Source: Cacconaster sp045114175
Lineage (GTDB): Bacteria; Bacteroidota; Bacteroidia; Bacteroidales; UBA932
NCBI GenBank assembly: GCA_045114175.1
Contig: JBGUJZ010000039.1
Location: 1 to 64,000 of the forward strand
DNA: 64,000 nt
Reading direction: 5' to 3'
The notes beneath the pieces were generated by a model, which did no database searches, was not told where the DNA came from, and saw only the letters and a program-made list of their open reading frames with translations. Below are positions 16,053 to 24,314 of the stretch, piece after piece (position 1 is the stretch's first letter; every line of letters begins with the position of its first letter). Both the position numbers and the translations under genes were made by a program.

Positions 16053-17276
16053 ATGCGACTCCGCTTCAATCATACTATTCTTATTATCAGCATCATGTTG
16101 GCAGCTTGCGGTTGTCTGTCCTGTGAACGATTTGACATCGACATCCATGCCTCAACGGGTACTGCGACAAATATTACCTTGTGCAAAGCCGTGCTGACGG
16201 GTAGTCTGGTTCTTTCGCTGGACATGCCAAATGATCTCATCTGCGGAATCCTTTATTCGACGTCATCTGATGTTACGCTTGATACCGCCACCAGACTGGA
16301 CGCTCAGGAAGTTGATGAACACAAGGACTACTACGGTTTTACAGTTGTAGCAGATTTGTTGGTACCTGAAACACAGTATTATTACAGGAGTTTTACACTT
16401 TGGAAGGATAAGGTCGTTTACGGAGCTGTAAAACAGTTCACGACATTGCCTGTCAGTTCACTTATCCGAACAAATGAGGCCACTGATATCAGCGTAGGTG
16501 CCGCGGCTTTGAATGCCTCACTAGATTTGTCGGGATGTGAATACGAGACGATGGACTACGGGTTTAGACTGCTGCCGCAGATCAGTGCGGAAGTGCTTTA
16601 CCCTGCCGATAATCTGTCGGACGGGAAGTTCTCCCTGAAGGTCGAGTCGCTTAACAGCGGTCAGATGTATTATGTATCTGCATGGGTTTCGCTGGATGGA
16701 AGGGTATATATCGCAGAGAAAAAGTCGTTTGTTACTCAGTTGGAGCACAAGCCTGAGGCTGTTGATATGGGACTCTCCGTAAAATGGGCTTCCTTCAATG
16801 TGGGGGCTGAAAAACCGGAAGACTATGGGGATCGCTATGCATGGGGCGAGTTATCGGAGAAACCAAAGTATGAGTGGAAGAATTATATCTTTTATCAAGA
16901 GTATCCCAGCGGACACGTTTCGGTCAACAAATATGGCTTGGATGATAAACTACGTGTACTGGAAAAGGAAGATGATGTAGCTGCTCAAAAATATGGGGAG
17001 AATTGGCGGATGCCCACTGATGGGGAATGGATGGAATTGTTGAACAATTATAATTGCTCTTGGACCCTGACGACTGAAAATGAAATAGAAGGATACCGGG
17101 TGACAAGTAGTAAAACGGGGAATTCTTTGTTCCTTCCCCGTCGTCATTACTGGTCCTCAGTAGCAATGGGGGGAGAGTTCTATGCACGCGTATACTCGGT
17201 TGATTTGCTGCATAATCGCTTCTTGCGTTCAAGAGAACGTTACTACGGGGATGCTGTTCGCCCTGTCTGCGATTAG
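16053..17276 (+). CDS. Lipoprotein with Fn3-like repeats and Fibrobacter-type paralogous domain (long form)
   Basis: 407 aa. The N-terminal hydrophobic signal ends GCLSC (lipobox). Residues about 25-230 hold two beta-sandwich repeats of the kind seen in Bacteroidota surface proteins (AVLTGSLVLS..., AALNASLDLS...). The C-terminal about 170 residues repeat the domain of the upstream gene, from EAVDMGLSVKWASFNVGA through NWRMPTDGEW to HYWSSVA. The two genes are thus tandem paralogues, one with an extra repeat module. It is AT-rich relative to the flanks. A perfect 12-bp palindrome (17278-17289) follows the stop. Confidence 0.8.
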   Translation: MRLRFNHTILIISIMLAACGCLSCERFDIDIHASTGTATNITLCKAVLTGSLVLSLDMPNDLICGILYSTSSDVTLDTATRLDAQEVDEHKDYYGFTVVADLLVPETQYYYRSFTLWKDKVVYGAVKQFTTLPVSSLIRTNEATDISVGAAALNASLDLSGCEYETMDYGFRLLPQISAEVLYPADNLSDGKFSLKVESLNSGQMYYVSAWVSLDGRVYIAEKKSFVTQLEHKPEAVDMGLSVKWASFNVGAEKPEDYGDRYAWGELSEKPKYEWKNYIFYQEYPSGHVSVNKYGLDDKLRVLEKEDDVAAQKYGENWRMPTDGEWMELLNNYNCSWTLTTENEIEGYRVTSSKTGNSLFLPRRHYWSSVAMGGEFYARVYSVDLLHNRFLRSRERYYGDAVRPVCD

Positions 17277-17369
17277 CACTTGCGCAAGTTCCCACTGCTC
17301 TCCGGGTTTGAGCAGCGGCGCTGCCGGAATTCTTCCCCGCTCGGCAATGAACATTCGAGAAGATCGGCC

Positions 17370-17474
17370 GTGGCGGCTAACTATCAGTAGATCAATGAAA
17401 ACGCAATAATCGGTCGGCGAAAATGGCCGACCGGTTCTCGGTATTTCACTGACACTCAGTTGTTTATCCGCCAC
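17370..17474. repeat. Inverted-repeat element, copy A (105 bp)
   Basis: The ends GTGGCGG (17370-17376) and CCGCCAC (17468-17474) are exact inverses, and the complementarity continues loosely inward. The centre is a perfect 8-bp hairpin, CGGTCGGC (17411-17418) with GCCGACCG (17426-17433). Spacer bases (TAACT, CAG, CGCAATA on the left; TATT and TCAGT on the right) match the elements at 18022 and 28841. Confidence 0.55.
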
Positions 17475-17644
17475 GCGCCACGGGAGATGATTCTGGCGCG
17501 CGTGCAGTGGCTGCACGTGCGTCAGCTTTGTTTTGGGCGGGCACTGCGGCCATCCTCCTGTCGATGCGGATCTTTGTGCGTTGGGCGAATGCGGGTACCT
17601 TTTAAATATACTTGGAACGGGTTTTTGTGGAGCAACAGAAGGTT

Positions 17645-17713
17645 CTCTGTATGAGTAGATTAGAGAAAACTGGTTGTCATTTTTCAGCAGTCAGTATTGC
17701 GTAATCTACAGAG
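17645..17713. repeat. Short imperfect inverted repeat
   Basis: The left arm CTCTGTA...GATTA...ACTG (from 17645) is complementary to the right arm CAGTATTGCGTAATCTACAGAG (ending 17713) if a 6-nt insertion in the left arm is allowed. It may be a degenerate relative of the neighbouring elements. There is no inner hairpin. Confidence 0.35.
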
Positions 17714-17749
17714 TGATTCCCGAAGCCACTTTCACATGGACGGTGATAG

Positions 17750-17897
17750 TTTCGCCAAAGTCGCGCACGGCGATAGGCGCTGGAAGGGCCTGGAGCGCGG
17801 GTGAGCGTGCGCGAAGGGCCGAAATCGAGCTGTCGCGCCGAGCAATATGCCCTATAGGCCCTCAAAACGCAGGTCGGCGTGCGCGAGTTTGGCGAAA
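17750..17897. repeat. 148-bp inverted repeat with 20-bp arms
   Basis: The left arm 17750-17769 and right arm 17878-17897 are complementary at 19 of 20 positions. Further complementary blocks (AGGGCC/GGCCCT) lie inside, and an outer pair ATGGACGGT/ACCGTCCCAT flanks it. Transcribed, it would fold into one long, branched hairpin. No gene is inside. Confidence 0.6.
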
Positions 17898-18021
17898 ACG
17901 GGAGAGAGAGTGGCTACCGTCCCATTCCGTGTATCAGTAGCCACGAAAAACCAGGTAAACAAGGCTACTCCCCCTGAATTTGGGACAGTGGCCACGACTG
18001 GGTGGGCTTCGCAAAGGGACC

Positions 18022-18128
18022 TTGGCACTTAACTCGCAGAGACACTGCGCAATACTTAAAGTGCCACCCCTGTTGAGAGAGGGTAGCACTTTAAGCAAAT
18101 ATCAGTATTTTAGCGACTTAGGTGCCAA
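18022..18128. repeat. Inverted-repeat element, copy B (107 bp)
   Basis: The 26-nt outer arms (18022-18047 and 18103-18128) are largely complementary, with TTGGCAC/GTGCCAA exact at the tips. The inner hairpin pairs CTTAAAGTGC (18055-18064) with GCACTTTAAG (18086-18095) exactly, extended by ACCC/GGGT. The spacer sequence ACACTG...GGGTAG...ATCAGTA is shared with the copy at 28841. Confidence 0.65.
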
Positions 18129-18172
18129 ATCCGCGGCTCCGTCCTCCTTGGCGGCTCCGTCCTTCTTGGCGG

Positions 18173-18970
18173 CTACTTCGCCTCCTTGGCAGCGTCCACG
18201 ATAATCTTGAAGATGTTCGTGAAGATGGTTTCACCGCCGGTGCAGAGTGCTTCGGGGTGGAACTGGGTGCCGATGATGATGCCGCCGCCGTCTTCGTAAT
18301 TCTTCAGCGGAGCGACACGCTCGACGCCTTCAATGATTCCGTCCGGAGATTTGGCAATCACCTTGAAGCCCTGCGGCACACCTTTGATGGCCTGGTGGTG
18401 GAAGGAGTTCACGACGGCCTTGTTGGAGCCGAGCGCCTTCTCCAGGAAGCTACCCTTCTCAATCTTGATGCTGTGGGTGCCGTAAGCGCCGGTGGTGCCG
18501 GTCTGGCGATGCTTGATGTAGCTCGACTTAATCTGGGAGGGAATGTCCTGCCAGAGGGAGCCGCCAAAGGCAACGGCCATCAGCTGTTCGCCGCGGCAGA
18601 TGCCCAGAACCGGGATACCGCGTTTCACGGCGGCGCGGATCAGCTTGATGTCGAATACGTCACGGGCGGGTTCGATTTCACCCATCTCGCGGACCGGTTC
18701 CTCGTTGAAATACTTCAGCGGATCAAAGTCGGAGCCGCCGGTCATCACGAGGGCGTCGATGGCCTCAACGATGGCCTCGATCTGTGCGTCACTGTTGGTT
18801 ACCGGGATAATGAGGGGAACACCGCCGGCCAGACGGACAGCGCTGGTATACGTGGTGTTAACACGGTTGGTACTGCCTTCTACATAGCCGGAAACGCCAA
18901 CGATAGGCGCTTTGGCGGAAAGGCTGACAGTTGCGATCATTACTGCGAGCGATAAAAGAATCTTTTTCAT
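18173..18970 (-). CDS. Class I glutamine amidotransferase-like hydrolase (gamma-glutamyl-GABA hydrolase/C26 family), exported
   Basis: 265 aa from the ATG at 18970; upstream in-frame codons lie in non-coding DNA. The N-terminus MKKILLSLAVMIATVSLSA is a signal peptide, unusual for this normally cytoplasmic family. The catalytic triad signatures are GICRGEQLMA (Cys nucleophile) and GTQFHPEAL (His, Glu). Relatives hydrolyse gamma-glutamyl bonds, as PuuD does with gamma-glutamyl-GABA. A periplasmic location suggests scavenging of gamma-glutamyl peptides, but that is inference. Confidence 0.85.
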   Translation of the reverse strand: MKKILLSLAVMIATVSLSAKAPIVGVSGYVEGSTNRVNTTYTSAVRLAGGVPLIIPVTNSDAQIEAIVEAIDALVMTGGSDFDPLKYFNEEPVREMGEIEPARDVFDIKLIRAAVKRGIPVLGICRGEQLMAVAFGGSLWQDIPSQIKSSYIKHRQTGTTGAYGTHSIKIEKGSFLEKALGSNKAVVNSFHHQAIKGVPQGFKVIAKSPDGIIEGVERVAPLKNYEDGGGIIIGTQFHPEALCTGGETIFTNIFKIIVDAAKEAK

Positions 18971-19041
18971 ATCGGGTATTATGGATTGTCGTGCGGAAGA
19001 CAAAGGTAAAAAATAAATATGTGATTTTGCGAAATATGGGT

Positions 19042-19049
19042 TAAATTTG
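19042..19049 (+). promoter_or_regulatory. -7 box of the 19105-25592 operon
   Basis: TAAATTTG matches TAnnTTTG. Transcription would start near 19054-19057, at the base of the hairpin at 19057. No well-spaced TTTG is visible upstream. Confidence 0.55.
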
Positions 19050-19056
19050 CAGATTG

Positions 19057-19076
19057 CCGTCCCCCGAAGGGGACGG
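19057..19076 (+). promoter_or_regulatory. Hairpin at the predicted 5' end of the mRNA
   Basis: A perfect 8-bp stem, CCGTCCCC with GGGGACGG, closes a CGAA tetraloop. It has no following T-tract, so it is not a terminator. Placed at the transcript start it may protect the 5' end of the operon mRNA. Confidence 0.5.
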
Positions 19077-19104
19077 AGCCTTAACGAAACAACAAAATTC
19101 AAAT

Positions 19105-20019
19105 ATGAAACCTACGCTTCTCGTACTGGCTGCCGGAATGGGTTCCCGCTACGGTTCGCTGAAACAGATGGACGGCCTCGGCCCGAGCGGTGAGTCCATC
19201 ATCGATTATTCCATCTACGATGCCATCCGCGCCGGATTCGGCAAGATCGTCTTTGTGATCCGCCATTCCTTTGCGGAGCCCTTCAAGGCTATGTACAACG
19301 CAGAAAAGTTCGGCGGCAAAGTGGCCGTTGAATATGTCTATCAGGAACTCGACTACCTGCCGGAAGGCTATACCGTCCCGGAAGGCCGCGAAAAACCCTG
19401 GGGTACCAACCACGCCGTGATGATGGCCGCTCCGGTCATCCACGAGCCTTTCGCCGTCATCAACGGTGACGACTATTACGGTCCGGAAAGTTTCAAGGCC
19501 ATGGCCGATTTCCTCTGCAGCGTGGAGAATGAGCACGACCGTTATGCGATGGTGGGCTACCGTCTGGAGAACACCCTCTCCGATTTCGGCGGTGTCTCCC
19601 GCGGTGTCTGCGAAACCGACGAAAAGGGCTTCCTGAAGACCATCACCGAGCGCTTCAAGATTGAGCGCAAGGGTAACAAGGTTATCCACGTGGTTGACGA
19701 CCAGGAACTTCCGCTTCCGGCCGGCTGCCCGGTTTCCATGAACTTCTGGGGCTTCACCCCTGATTATTTCGTCCACTCGGACAACCTCTTCCGCGGCTTC
19801 CTCGACGCCCCGGCCACCAAGACCAACCTCAAGGCGGAATACTTCATCCCCTACGTGGTGGACCGCCTCATCCAGAGCGGCACCTCCACCTTCAAGGTGA
19901 TTGACTGCGATGCCAAGTGGTTCGGCGTCACCTACAAGGAAGACCGTCCCTTCGTGGTGGACAAGCTGCGCAGCCTCTGCGACGCAGGCCTCTATCCGCA
20001 CAACCTCTGGAACGTCTAA
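19105..20019 (+). CDS. Sugar-phosphate nucleotidyltransferase family protein
   Basis: 304 aa from the ATG at 19105. The N-terminal LVLAAGMGSRYGSLKQ motif binds NTP, and VINGDDYYG is the metal-binding region, both typical of NDP-sugar pyrophosphorylases. The length is close to glucose-1-phosphate nucleotidyltransferases, but the substrate cannot be assigned; the YGSLKQ variant differs from RmlA/GalU. It is the first gene of a tight operon, 15 nt before a flippase-like membrane protein and upstream of a PfkB kinase. Confidence 0.8.
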   Translation: MKPTLLVLAAGMGSRYGSLKQMDGLGPSGESIIDYSIYDAIRAGFGKIVFVIRHSFAEPFKAMYNAEKFGGKVAVEYVYQELDYLPEGYTVPEGREKPWGTNHAVMMAAPVIHEPFAVINGDDYYGPESFKAMADFLCSVENEHDRYAMVGYRLENTLSDFGGVSRGVCETDEKGFLKTITERFKIERKGNKVIHVVDDQELPLPAGCPVSMNFWGFTPDYFVHSDNLFRGFLDAPATKTNLKAEYFIPYVVDRLIQSGTSTFKVIDCDAKWFGVTYKEDRPFVVDKLRSLCDAGLYPHNLWNV

Positions 20020-20034
20020 TCCCGTCCCCGCCGG

Positions 20035-21051
20035 ATGAAGATCACCTTCAAGAGTTTCCTCAAGTATGTTCTGCTGCTGGGTCTGGCGGCGGTGCTCCTC
20101 TGGCTTGCCTTCCGCAAGGTGGACTGGGGCGAGTTCTGGGCCAACCTGCGCAGTTGCAACTACTGGTGGATTCTCGCCACGATGGCGCTCCAGGCTCTGG
20201 TGACGCTGATGCGCGGCAACCGCTGGCGCATCATGATGCGGCCCCTGAGCAAGGAGATCTCCCGCCACGAATCCTACGATGCCTATGCCATCTGCTACCT
20301 GGCCAACCTGGCGCTGCCGCGCTCGGGCGAGGTGGTGCGCTGCGGCCTGATCGCCGGCACCAAAAAGGCCACCTTCGAGGGTTCGCTGGGCACGGTGGTG
20401 ATTGAGCGCACGTGGGATCTGGTCTGTCTGGTGCTGGCCGTCGTGCCGCTCTTCTTCTTCGGGCGCTTCCGCGACTTCCTGATTGAGAAGATGTTCCTGC
20501 CGGCTGCCGACTCCATGCAGATTGGTTGGTTCTGGCTCGCAGCCATTATCCTGGCCGTGCTGGTCGCCATTTTCTTCATCTTGCGCGCCTTCCGGCACAA
20601 GTTGGCCGCCACCAAAGCCGGTGCGGCCCTAATCCGTTTCTGGCATGGCCTGGTGGAGGGCATCAAAGCGGGCTTCCGCATGGAGCGCAAATGGGCCTTC
20701 TTCGGCTACACGCTCCTCATCTGGATCTCCTACTGGCTCTGCTGCCTCTGGACCCTTTACGCCTTTCCGGGCACGGAATCCATGACCGGCCTCGACGCCC
20801 TCTTCCTGATGGCGGTCGGTGCGCTGGGCTGGGTGGTGCCGGTGCAGGGGGGATTCGGGGCCTACCATTTCATCGTGGCCATGACGCTGGTGCCCATCTA
20901 TGGCTTTGCGGAATCCACCGCGCTGGCCTTCGCTACCATTTCGCACGAGTCACAGGTAGTGCAGATGCTCGTCTGCGGCCTTATCGCCTGGGCTTCCTGG
21001 GCCATCTGCCATCGTAAAAACAAGAAATCTCAACCCAATCCACAGATATGA
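20035..21051 (+). CDS. Lysylphosphatidylglycerol synthase TM-domain/YbhN-like (UPF0104) membrane protein
   Basis: 338 aa with about eight hydrophobic segments. Family hallmarks are RGNRWRIMMRP in the second loop, LANLALPRSGEVVRCGLIA, and the late GWVVPVQGGFGAYHF loop. It corresponds to the flippase half of MprF without the synthase domain. In Bacteroidota this family is linked to lipid or polyisoprenoid handling, but the substrate is unknown. It overlaps the next gene by 4 nt (ATGA). Confidence 0.82.
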   Translation: MKITFKSFLKYVLLLGLAAVLLWLAFRKVDWGEFWANLRSCNYWWILATMALQALVTLMRGNRWRIMMRPLSKEISRHESYDAYAICYLANLALPRSGEVVRCGLIAGTKKATFEGSLGTVVIERTWDLVCLVLAVVPLFFFGRFRDFLIEKMFLPAADSMQIGWFWLAAIILAVLVAIFFILRAFRHKLAATKAGAALIRFWHGLVEGIKAGFRMERKWAFFGYTLLIWISYWLCCLWTLYAFPGTESMTGLDALFLMAVGALGWVVPVQGGFGAYHFIVAMTLVPIYGFAESTALAFATISHESQVVQMLVCGLIAWASWAICHRKNKKSQPNPQI

Positions 21052-22046
21052 AATCGATCCTCGGTATCGGCAACGCACTGACCGACATTCTGGCCGTCCT
21101 CCCGGACGACTCGCTCCTCAAGAAGTATAACCTTCCTCCGGGAAGCATGCAGCACGTGGATGCACCCACCGGCAACAAAATCTGGGCGGATCTCAAGAAG
21201 ATCGGCGTGCAGTACGTGGCGGGCGGCAGCGCGGCCAACACCATCTCGGCAACGGCCATCCTGGGCATGCCTTCGGCCTTCATCGGCAAGGTAGGCGATG
21301 ACGAACTGGGTTCGCTCTTCCACTCCGACCAGAAGCAGAACGGTATCCGCAGCATCATCCTCAAGGGCACGGCCGCATCGGGCCGCGCGATGGTCTTCAT
21401 CACCGCCCCTAACGCCGACCGCACCTTCGCCACCTACCTGGGTGCCGCACTCCAGCTGGAGCCGGAGGATCTGAAGCCAGAATACTTTGAGGGTTACGAG
21501 CACGACTACCTCCACTTGGAGGGCTATCTGGTGCAGAACCAGCGTCTCTTCCGCCGCGCCGTGGAGATGGGTAAGGCCCACCACATGACCATTTCGCTGG
21601 ATATGGCCTCCTACAACGTGGTGGAATCCAACAACGCTTTCCTGCACGACATCGTGCGCAACTACGTGGACATCGTCTTTGCCAACGAGACCGAGGCCAA
21701 GGCTTTCACCGGCCTGGAGCCCGACGAGGCGCTCAAGGCCATGGCTGAAATGTCCAAGGTGGCGGTCGTGAAGGTCGGCAAGAAGGGCTCGATGGTCCGC
21801 AGCGGCAACGAGTATCACTTCATTGACCCGTGGCCGGGCGAGGCGGTGGATGCAACGGGTGCCGGCGATACCTATGCGGCCGGTTTCCTCTACGCGCTGG
21901 CCAACGACATGCCGCTCGAAATCTGCGGCCAGGTGGGCAGCGCACTGGCAGCCCGCGTGGTTGAGGTTATCGGCACAAAGATTGATATTCCCCGTTGGCG
22001 CGAGGTCAAGAAAGAGATCCGCCGCCTGATGGGAATTACCGAATAA
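21048..22046 (+). CDS. PfkB-family carbohydrate kinase (adenosine kinase-like)
   Basis: 332 aa. The N-terminal GIGNALTDILA and GGSAANTISATA match PfkB signature 1. The C-terminal DATGAGDTYAAGFLYAL contains the catalytic Asp of signature 2 and the anion hole. Overall it resembles the adenosine-kinase-like branch common in Bacteroidota. It phosphorylates a nucleoside or sugar using ATP. The MFS transporter at 24315 in the same operon resembles nucleoside permeases, which supports a nucleoside substrate without proving it. Confidence 0.85.
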   Translation: MKSILGIGNALTDILAVLPDDSLLKKYNLPPGSMQHVDAPTGNKIWADLKKIGVQYVAGGSAANTISATAILGMPSAFIGKVGDDELGSLFHSDQKQNGIRSIILKGTAASGRAMVFITAPNADRTFATYLGAALQLEPEDLKPEYFEGYEHDYLHLEGYLVQNQRLFRRAVEMGKAHHMTISLDMASYNVVESNNAFLHDIVRNYVDIVFANETEAKAFTGLEPDEALKAMAEMSKVAVVKVGKKGSMVRSGNEYHFIDPWPGEAVDATGAGDTYAAGFLYALANDMPLEICGQVGSALAARVVEVIGTKIDIPRWREVKKEIRRLMGITE

Positions 22047-22055
22047 AGCAGAAGA

Positions 22056-23186
22056 ATGAAGTTCGAGGTTGTATCACGCGATAGCGCATCTTCCGCAAGG
22101 GCCGCGCTCCTGACCACCGGTCACGGAGTGATCGAGACCCCTATCTTCATGCCGGTCGGTACGGTCGGCAGCGTGAAGGGGGTCTATCATCGCGACCTGC
22201 GGGAAGATATCGGCGCGCAGATCATCCTCGGCAATACTTACCATCTCTATCTCCGCCCCGGTCTGGATATCCTGCGCCGAGCCGGCGGCTTGCACGCCTT
22301 CACCTCGTGGGATAGGCCCATTCTGACGGACAGCGGCGGCTTTCAGGTCTTTTCGCTGACGCAGATCCGCAAGATCACCGCAGAGGGTTGCACCTTCCAG
22401 AGCCATATCGACGGCTCGCGCCACACCTTCACGCCGGAGAACAACGTGGATACCCAGCGCATCATCGGCGCCGACATCATGATGGCGCTCGACGAGTGCT
22501 GCCCGGGCGATGCCGACCATGCCTATGCGGCCAAGTCATTGAAACTGACGCAGGGATGGCTGGAGCGCTTTGCCCGCCGGTTCGATGAGACCGAGCCGCT
22601 CTACGGCTACGAGCAGGTCTTCTTCCCCATCGTGCAGGGTTGTGTCTATCCGGATCTGCGCACCGCCGCGGCAGAACATGCCGTGAAGCTGGACCGCGCC
22701 GGCTATGCGATCGGCGGACTGGCCGTGGGTGAGCCAACGGAAAAGATGTATGAGATCATCGAACTGCTCCACTCGCTGCTGCCGGCCGACAAGCCCCGCT
22801 ATCTGATGGGAGTCGGCACGCCGGCCAACCTGCTGGAGGCCATTGCCCGTGGCGTGGATATGTTCGACTGCGTGATGCCCACGCGCAACGGCCGCAACGG
22901 CATGATCTTCACTTGGCAGGGCAAGATCAACCTGCGCAATCAGAAGTGGGAGGACGACTTCTCGCCGCTCGATCCGGAGGGAACCTCGTTCGTGGATCAC
23001 ACCTATACCCGCGCCTACCTGCGCCACCTCTTCGTGGCAGGGGAGATGCTCGCCGCCCAGATTGCCAGCGAGCACAACCTCGCCTTCTACCTGGAACTGG
23101 TCCGCAGGGCGCGTCAGCACATCATCGCCGGTGACTTCCTCGCCTGGAAGAACGCCGTCATTCCCCAACTTGAAAACCGGTTGTAG
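22056..23186 (+). CDS. tgt: tRNA-guanine (queuine) transglycosylase
   Basis: 376 aa, normal length. DSGGFQVFSL carries the active-site Asp, GGLAVGEP the substrate loop, and DMFDCVMPTRNGRNG the nucleophile Asp region. It exchanges G34 for a queuosine precursor in tRNAs for Asp, Asn, His and Tyr. The usual C-terminal zinc motif (CxCxxC...H) is not present in recognisable form: the C-terminal portion reads INLRNQKWEDDFSPLD where the Cys cluster is expected. Zn binding may therefore be lost or altered. It is 3 nt ahead of the permease gene. Confidence 0.93.
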   Translation: MKFEVVSRDSASSARAALLTTGHGVIETPIFMPVGTVGSVKGVYHRDLREDIGAQIILGNTYHLYLRPGLDILRRAGGLHAFTSWDRPILTDSGGFQVFSLTQIRKITAEGCTFQSHIDGSRHTFTPENNVDTQRIIGADIMMALDECCPGDADHAYAAKSLKLTQGWLERFARRFDETEPLYGYEQVFFPIVQGCVYPDLRTAAAEHAVKLDRAGYAIGGLAVGEPTEKMYEIIELLHSLLPADKPRYLMGVGTPANLLEAIARGVDMFDCVMPTRNGRNGMIFTWQGKINLRNQKWEDDFSPLDPEGTSFVDHTYTRAYLRHLFVAGEMLAAQIASEHNLAFYLELVRRARQHIIAGDFLAWKNAVIPQLENRL

Positions 23187-23189
23187 CCC

Positions 23190-24287
23190 ATGAAAAAGAA
23201 TATCCTCTTCAACAAGCTCGACTGGTACATCATCAAGAAGTACATCGGCACCTACTTCTTCACGATCCTCATCGTGGTGTTGGTGGTGATTATCTTCGAC
23301 GTAAGCGAGAAGATCGACAAGTTCGTGGACAACGAGGTGACGCTGAAGGAGATTATCTTTGATTATTACGGCGGCTTTATCCCGTGGATTCTGAACAGCT
23401 TCGGGCCGTTGCTGGTCTTCATTGCCGCCATCTTCTTCACCTCGCAGCTGGCTTCGCACAGCGAGATCGTAGCCATGCTCAGCAGCGGTGTGAGTTTCCG
23501 CCGGTTGCTGCTGCCCTACATGGCTTCCGCCACGTTGCTGGCCGCCCTCTATCTGGTGTTGGGCTTCTATATCATCCCACCCGCCAACCAGCACCGGTTA
23601 GACTTCGAAAACAAATACATCAAGACCCAGAAGACCAACCTGAACAGCCGGAATGTCCATTACCAGATTGCCCCCGGCCAGTTCGTCTATGTGGAACAGT
23701 TCAGCAGCTGGTCGAATACCGCCTACCGTTTCACCCTGGAGACCATCGACGAGACCGGACTGAAATCCAAGCTCTCCGCCGAATCGGCCGCCTGGGACAC
23801 CGTGGCCTGCTGCTGGAAGCTCCGCAACTACTACCAGCGGGATTTCTACGGCGCATCGGAGGTGGTACACGCGGGCCGTTACAAAGACACGGTCATCAAC
23901 CTGACCGTTGAGGATTTCTACCGGCGCAAGAATATCGTGGAATCGCTCTCCGAGCCCGAGTTGGAAAACCTCATCGCCATCCAGAAGATGCGCGGCGACG
24001 ACATGGTCAAGTATGCCCTCATCGAGAAGCATACCCGTATCGCAACACCCTTCTCCGCCTTCATCCTGACCCTGATGGCGGTGGCCCTCTCCTCACGGAA
24101 GCGCCGTGGCGGAATCGGCCTGAACATTGGTGTAGGCCTGGCGTTGAGCTTCTCCTACATTCTTTTCCAACGCTTCGCGCAGATGTTTGTCCATACCGGC
24201 ACGCTCCCCACGGGGCTGGCCATCTGGCTCCCGAACATCCTCTATGCCATCATTGCGTACGCCCTCTACCGGATGGCCCCCAAGTAG
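23190..24287 (+). CDS. LptF/LptG-family permease (YjgP/YjgQ)
   Basis: 365 aa. It has three N-terminal hydrophobic segments (TYFFTILIVVLVVIIF onward), a periplasmic beta-jellyroll domain (about residues 130-260) and three C-terminal membrane segments ending at YRMAPK. It matches the LPS export permeases that pair with LptB to pull LPS from the inner membrane. In many Bacteroidota one such gene follows tgt, as here. The F or G designation cannot be decided. Confidence 0.88.
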   Translation: MKKNILFNKLDWYIIKKYIGTYFFTILIVVLVVIIFDVSEKIDKFVDNEVTLKEIIFDYYGGFIPWILNSFGPLLVFIAAIFFTSQLASHSEIVAMLSSGVSFRRLLLPYMASATLLAALYLVLGFYIIPPANQHRLDFENKYIKTQKTNLNSRNVHYQIAPGQFVYVEQFSSWSNTAYRFTLETIDETGLKSKLSAESAAWDTVACCWKLRNYYQRDFYGASEVVHAGRYKDTVINLTVEDFYRRKNIVESLSEPELENLIAIQKMRGDDMVKYALIEKHTRIATPFSAFILTLMAVALSSRKRRGGIGLNIGVGLALSFSYILFQRFAQMFVHTGTLPTGLAIWLPNILYAIIAYALYRMAPK

Positions 24288-24314
24288 CCAATAATCAAAC
24301 AGTAATCATACGTT

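Larger units (their letters stand above)
17277..18172. other. Non-coding region of about 0.9 kb, dense in inverted repeats
   Basis: No convincing open frame is present. Short frames lack ribosome binding sites and protein-like composition. The region holds, in order: a 12-bp perfect palindrome (17278-17289), a 105-bp inverted-repeat element (17370-17474), a hairpin-rich stretch (17475-17520), a smaller inverted repeat (17645-17713), a 148-bp inverted repeat (17750-17897), an 8-bp stem (17910-17944), and a 107-bp element (18022-18128). It separates the AT-rich lipoprotein pair from a convergent amidotransferase gene. Confidence 0.75.

Noticed and set aside
17277..18130. An integron-like array of attC sites
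   Set aside because: The elements have complementary arms, and one has an RYYYAAC-like sequence, but no matching GTTRRRY partner sites, no integron integrase and no cassette genes between them.
17277..18130. A CRISPR array
   Set aside because: The repeats are inverted and diverged, not direct repeats at regular spacing, and no cas genes are present.
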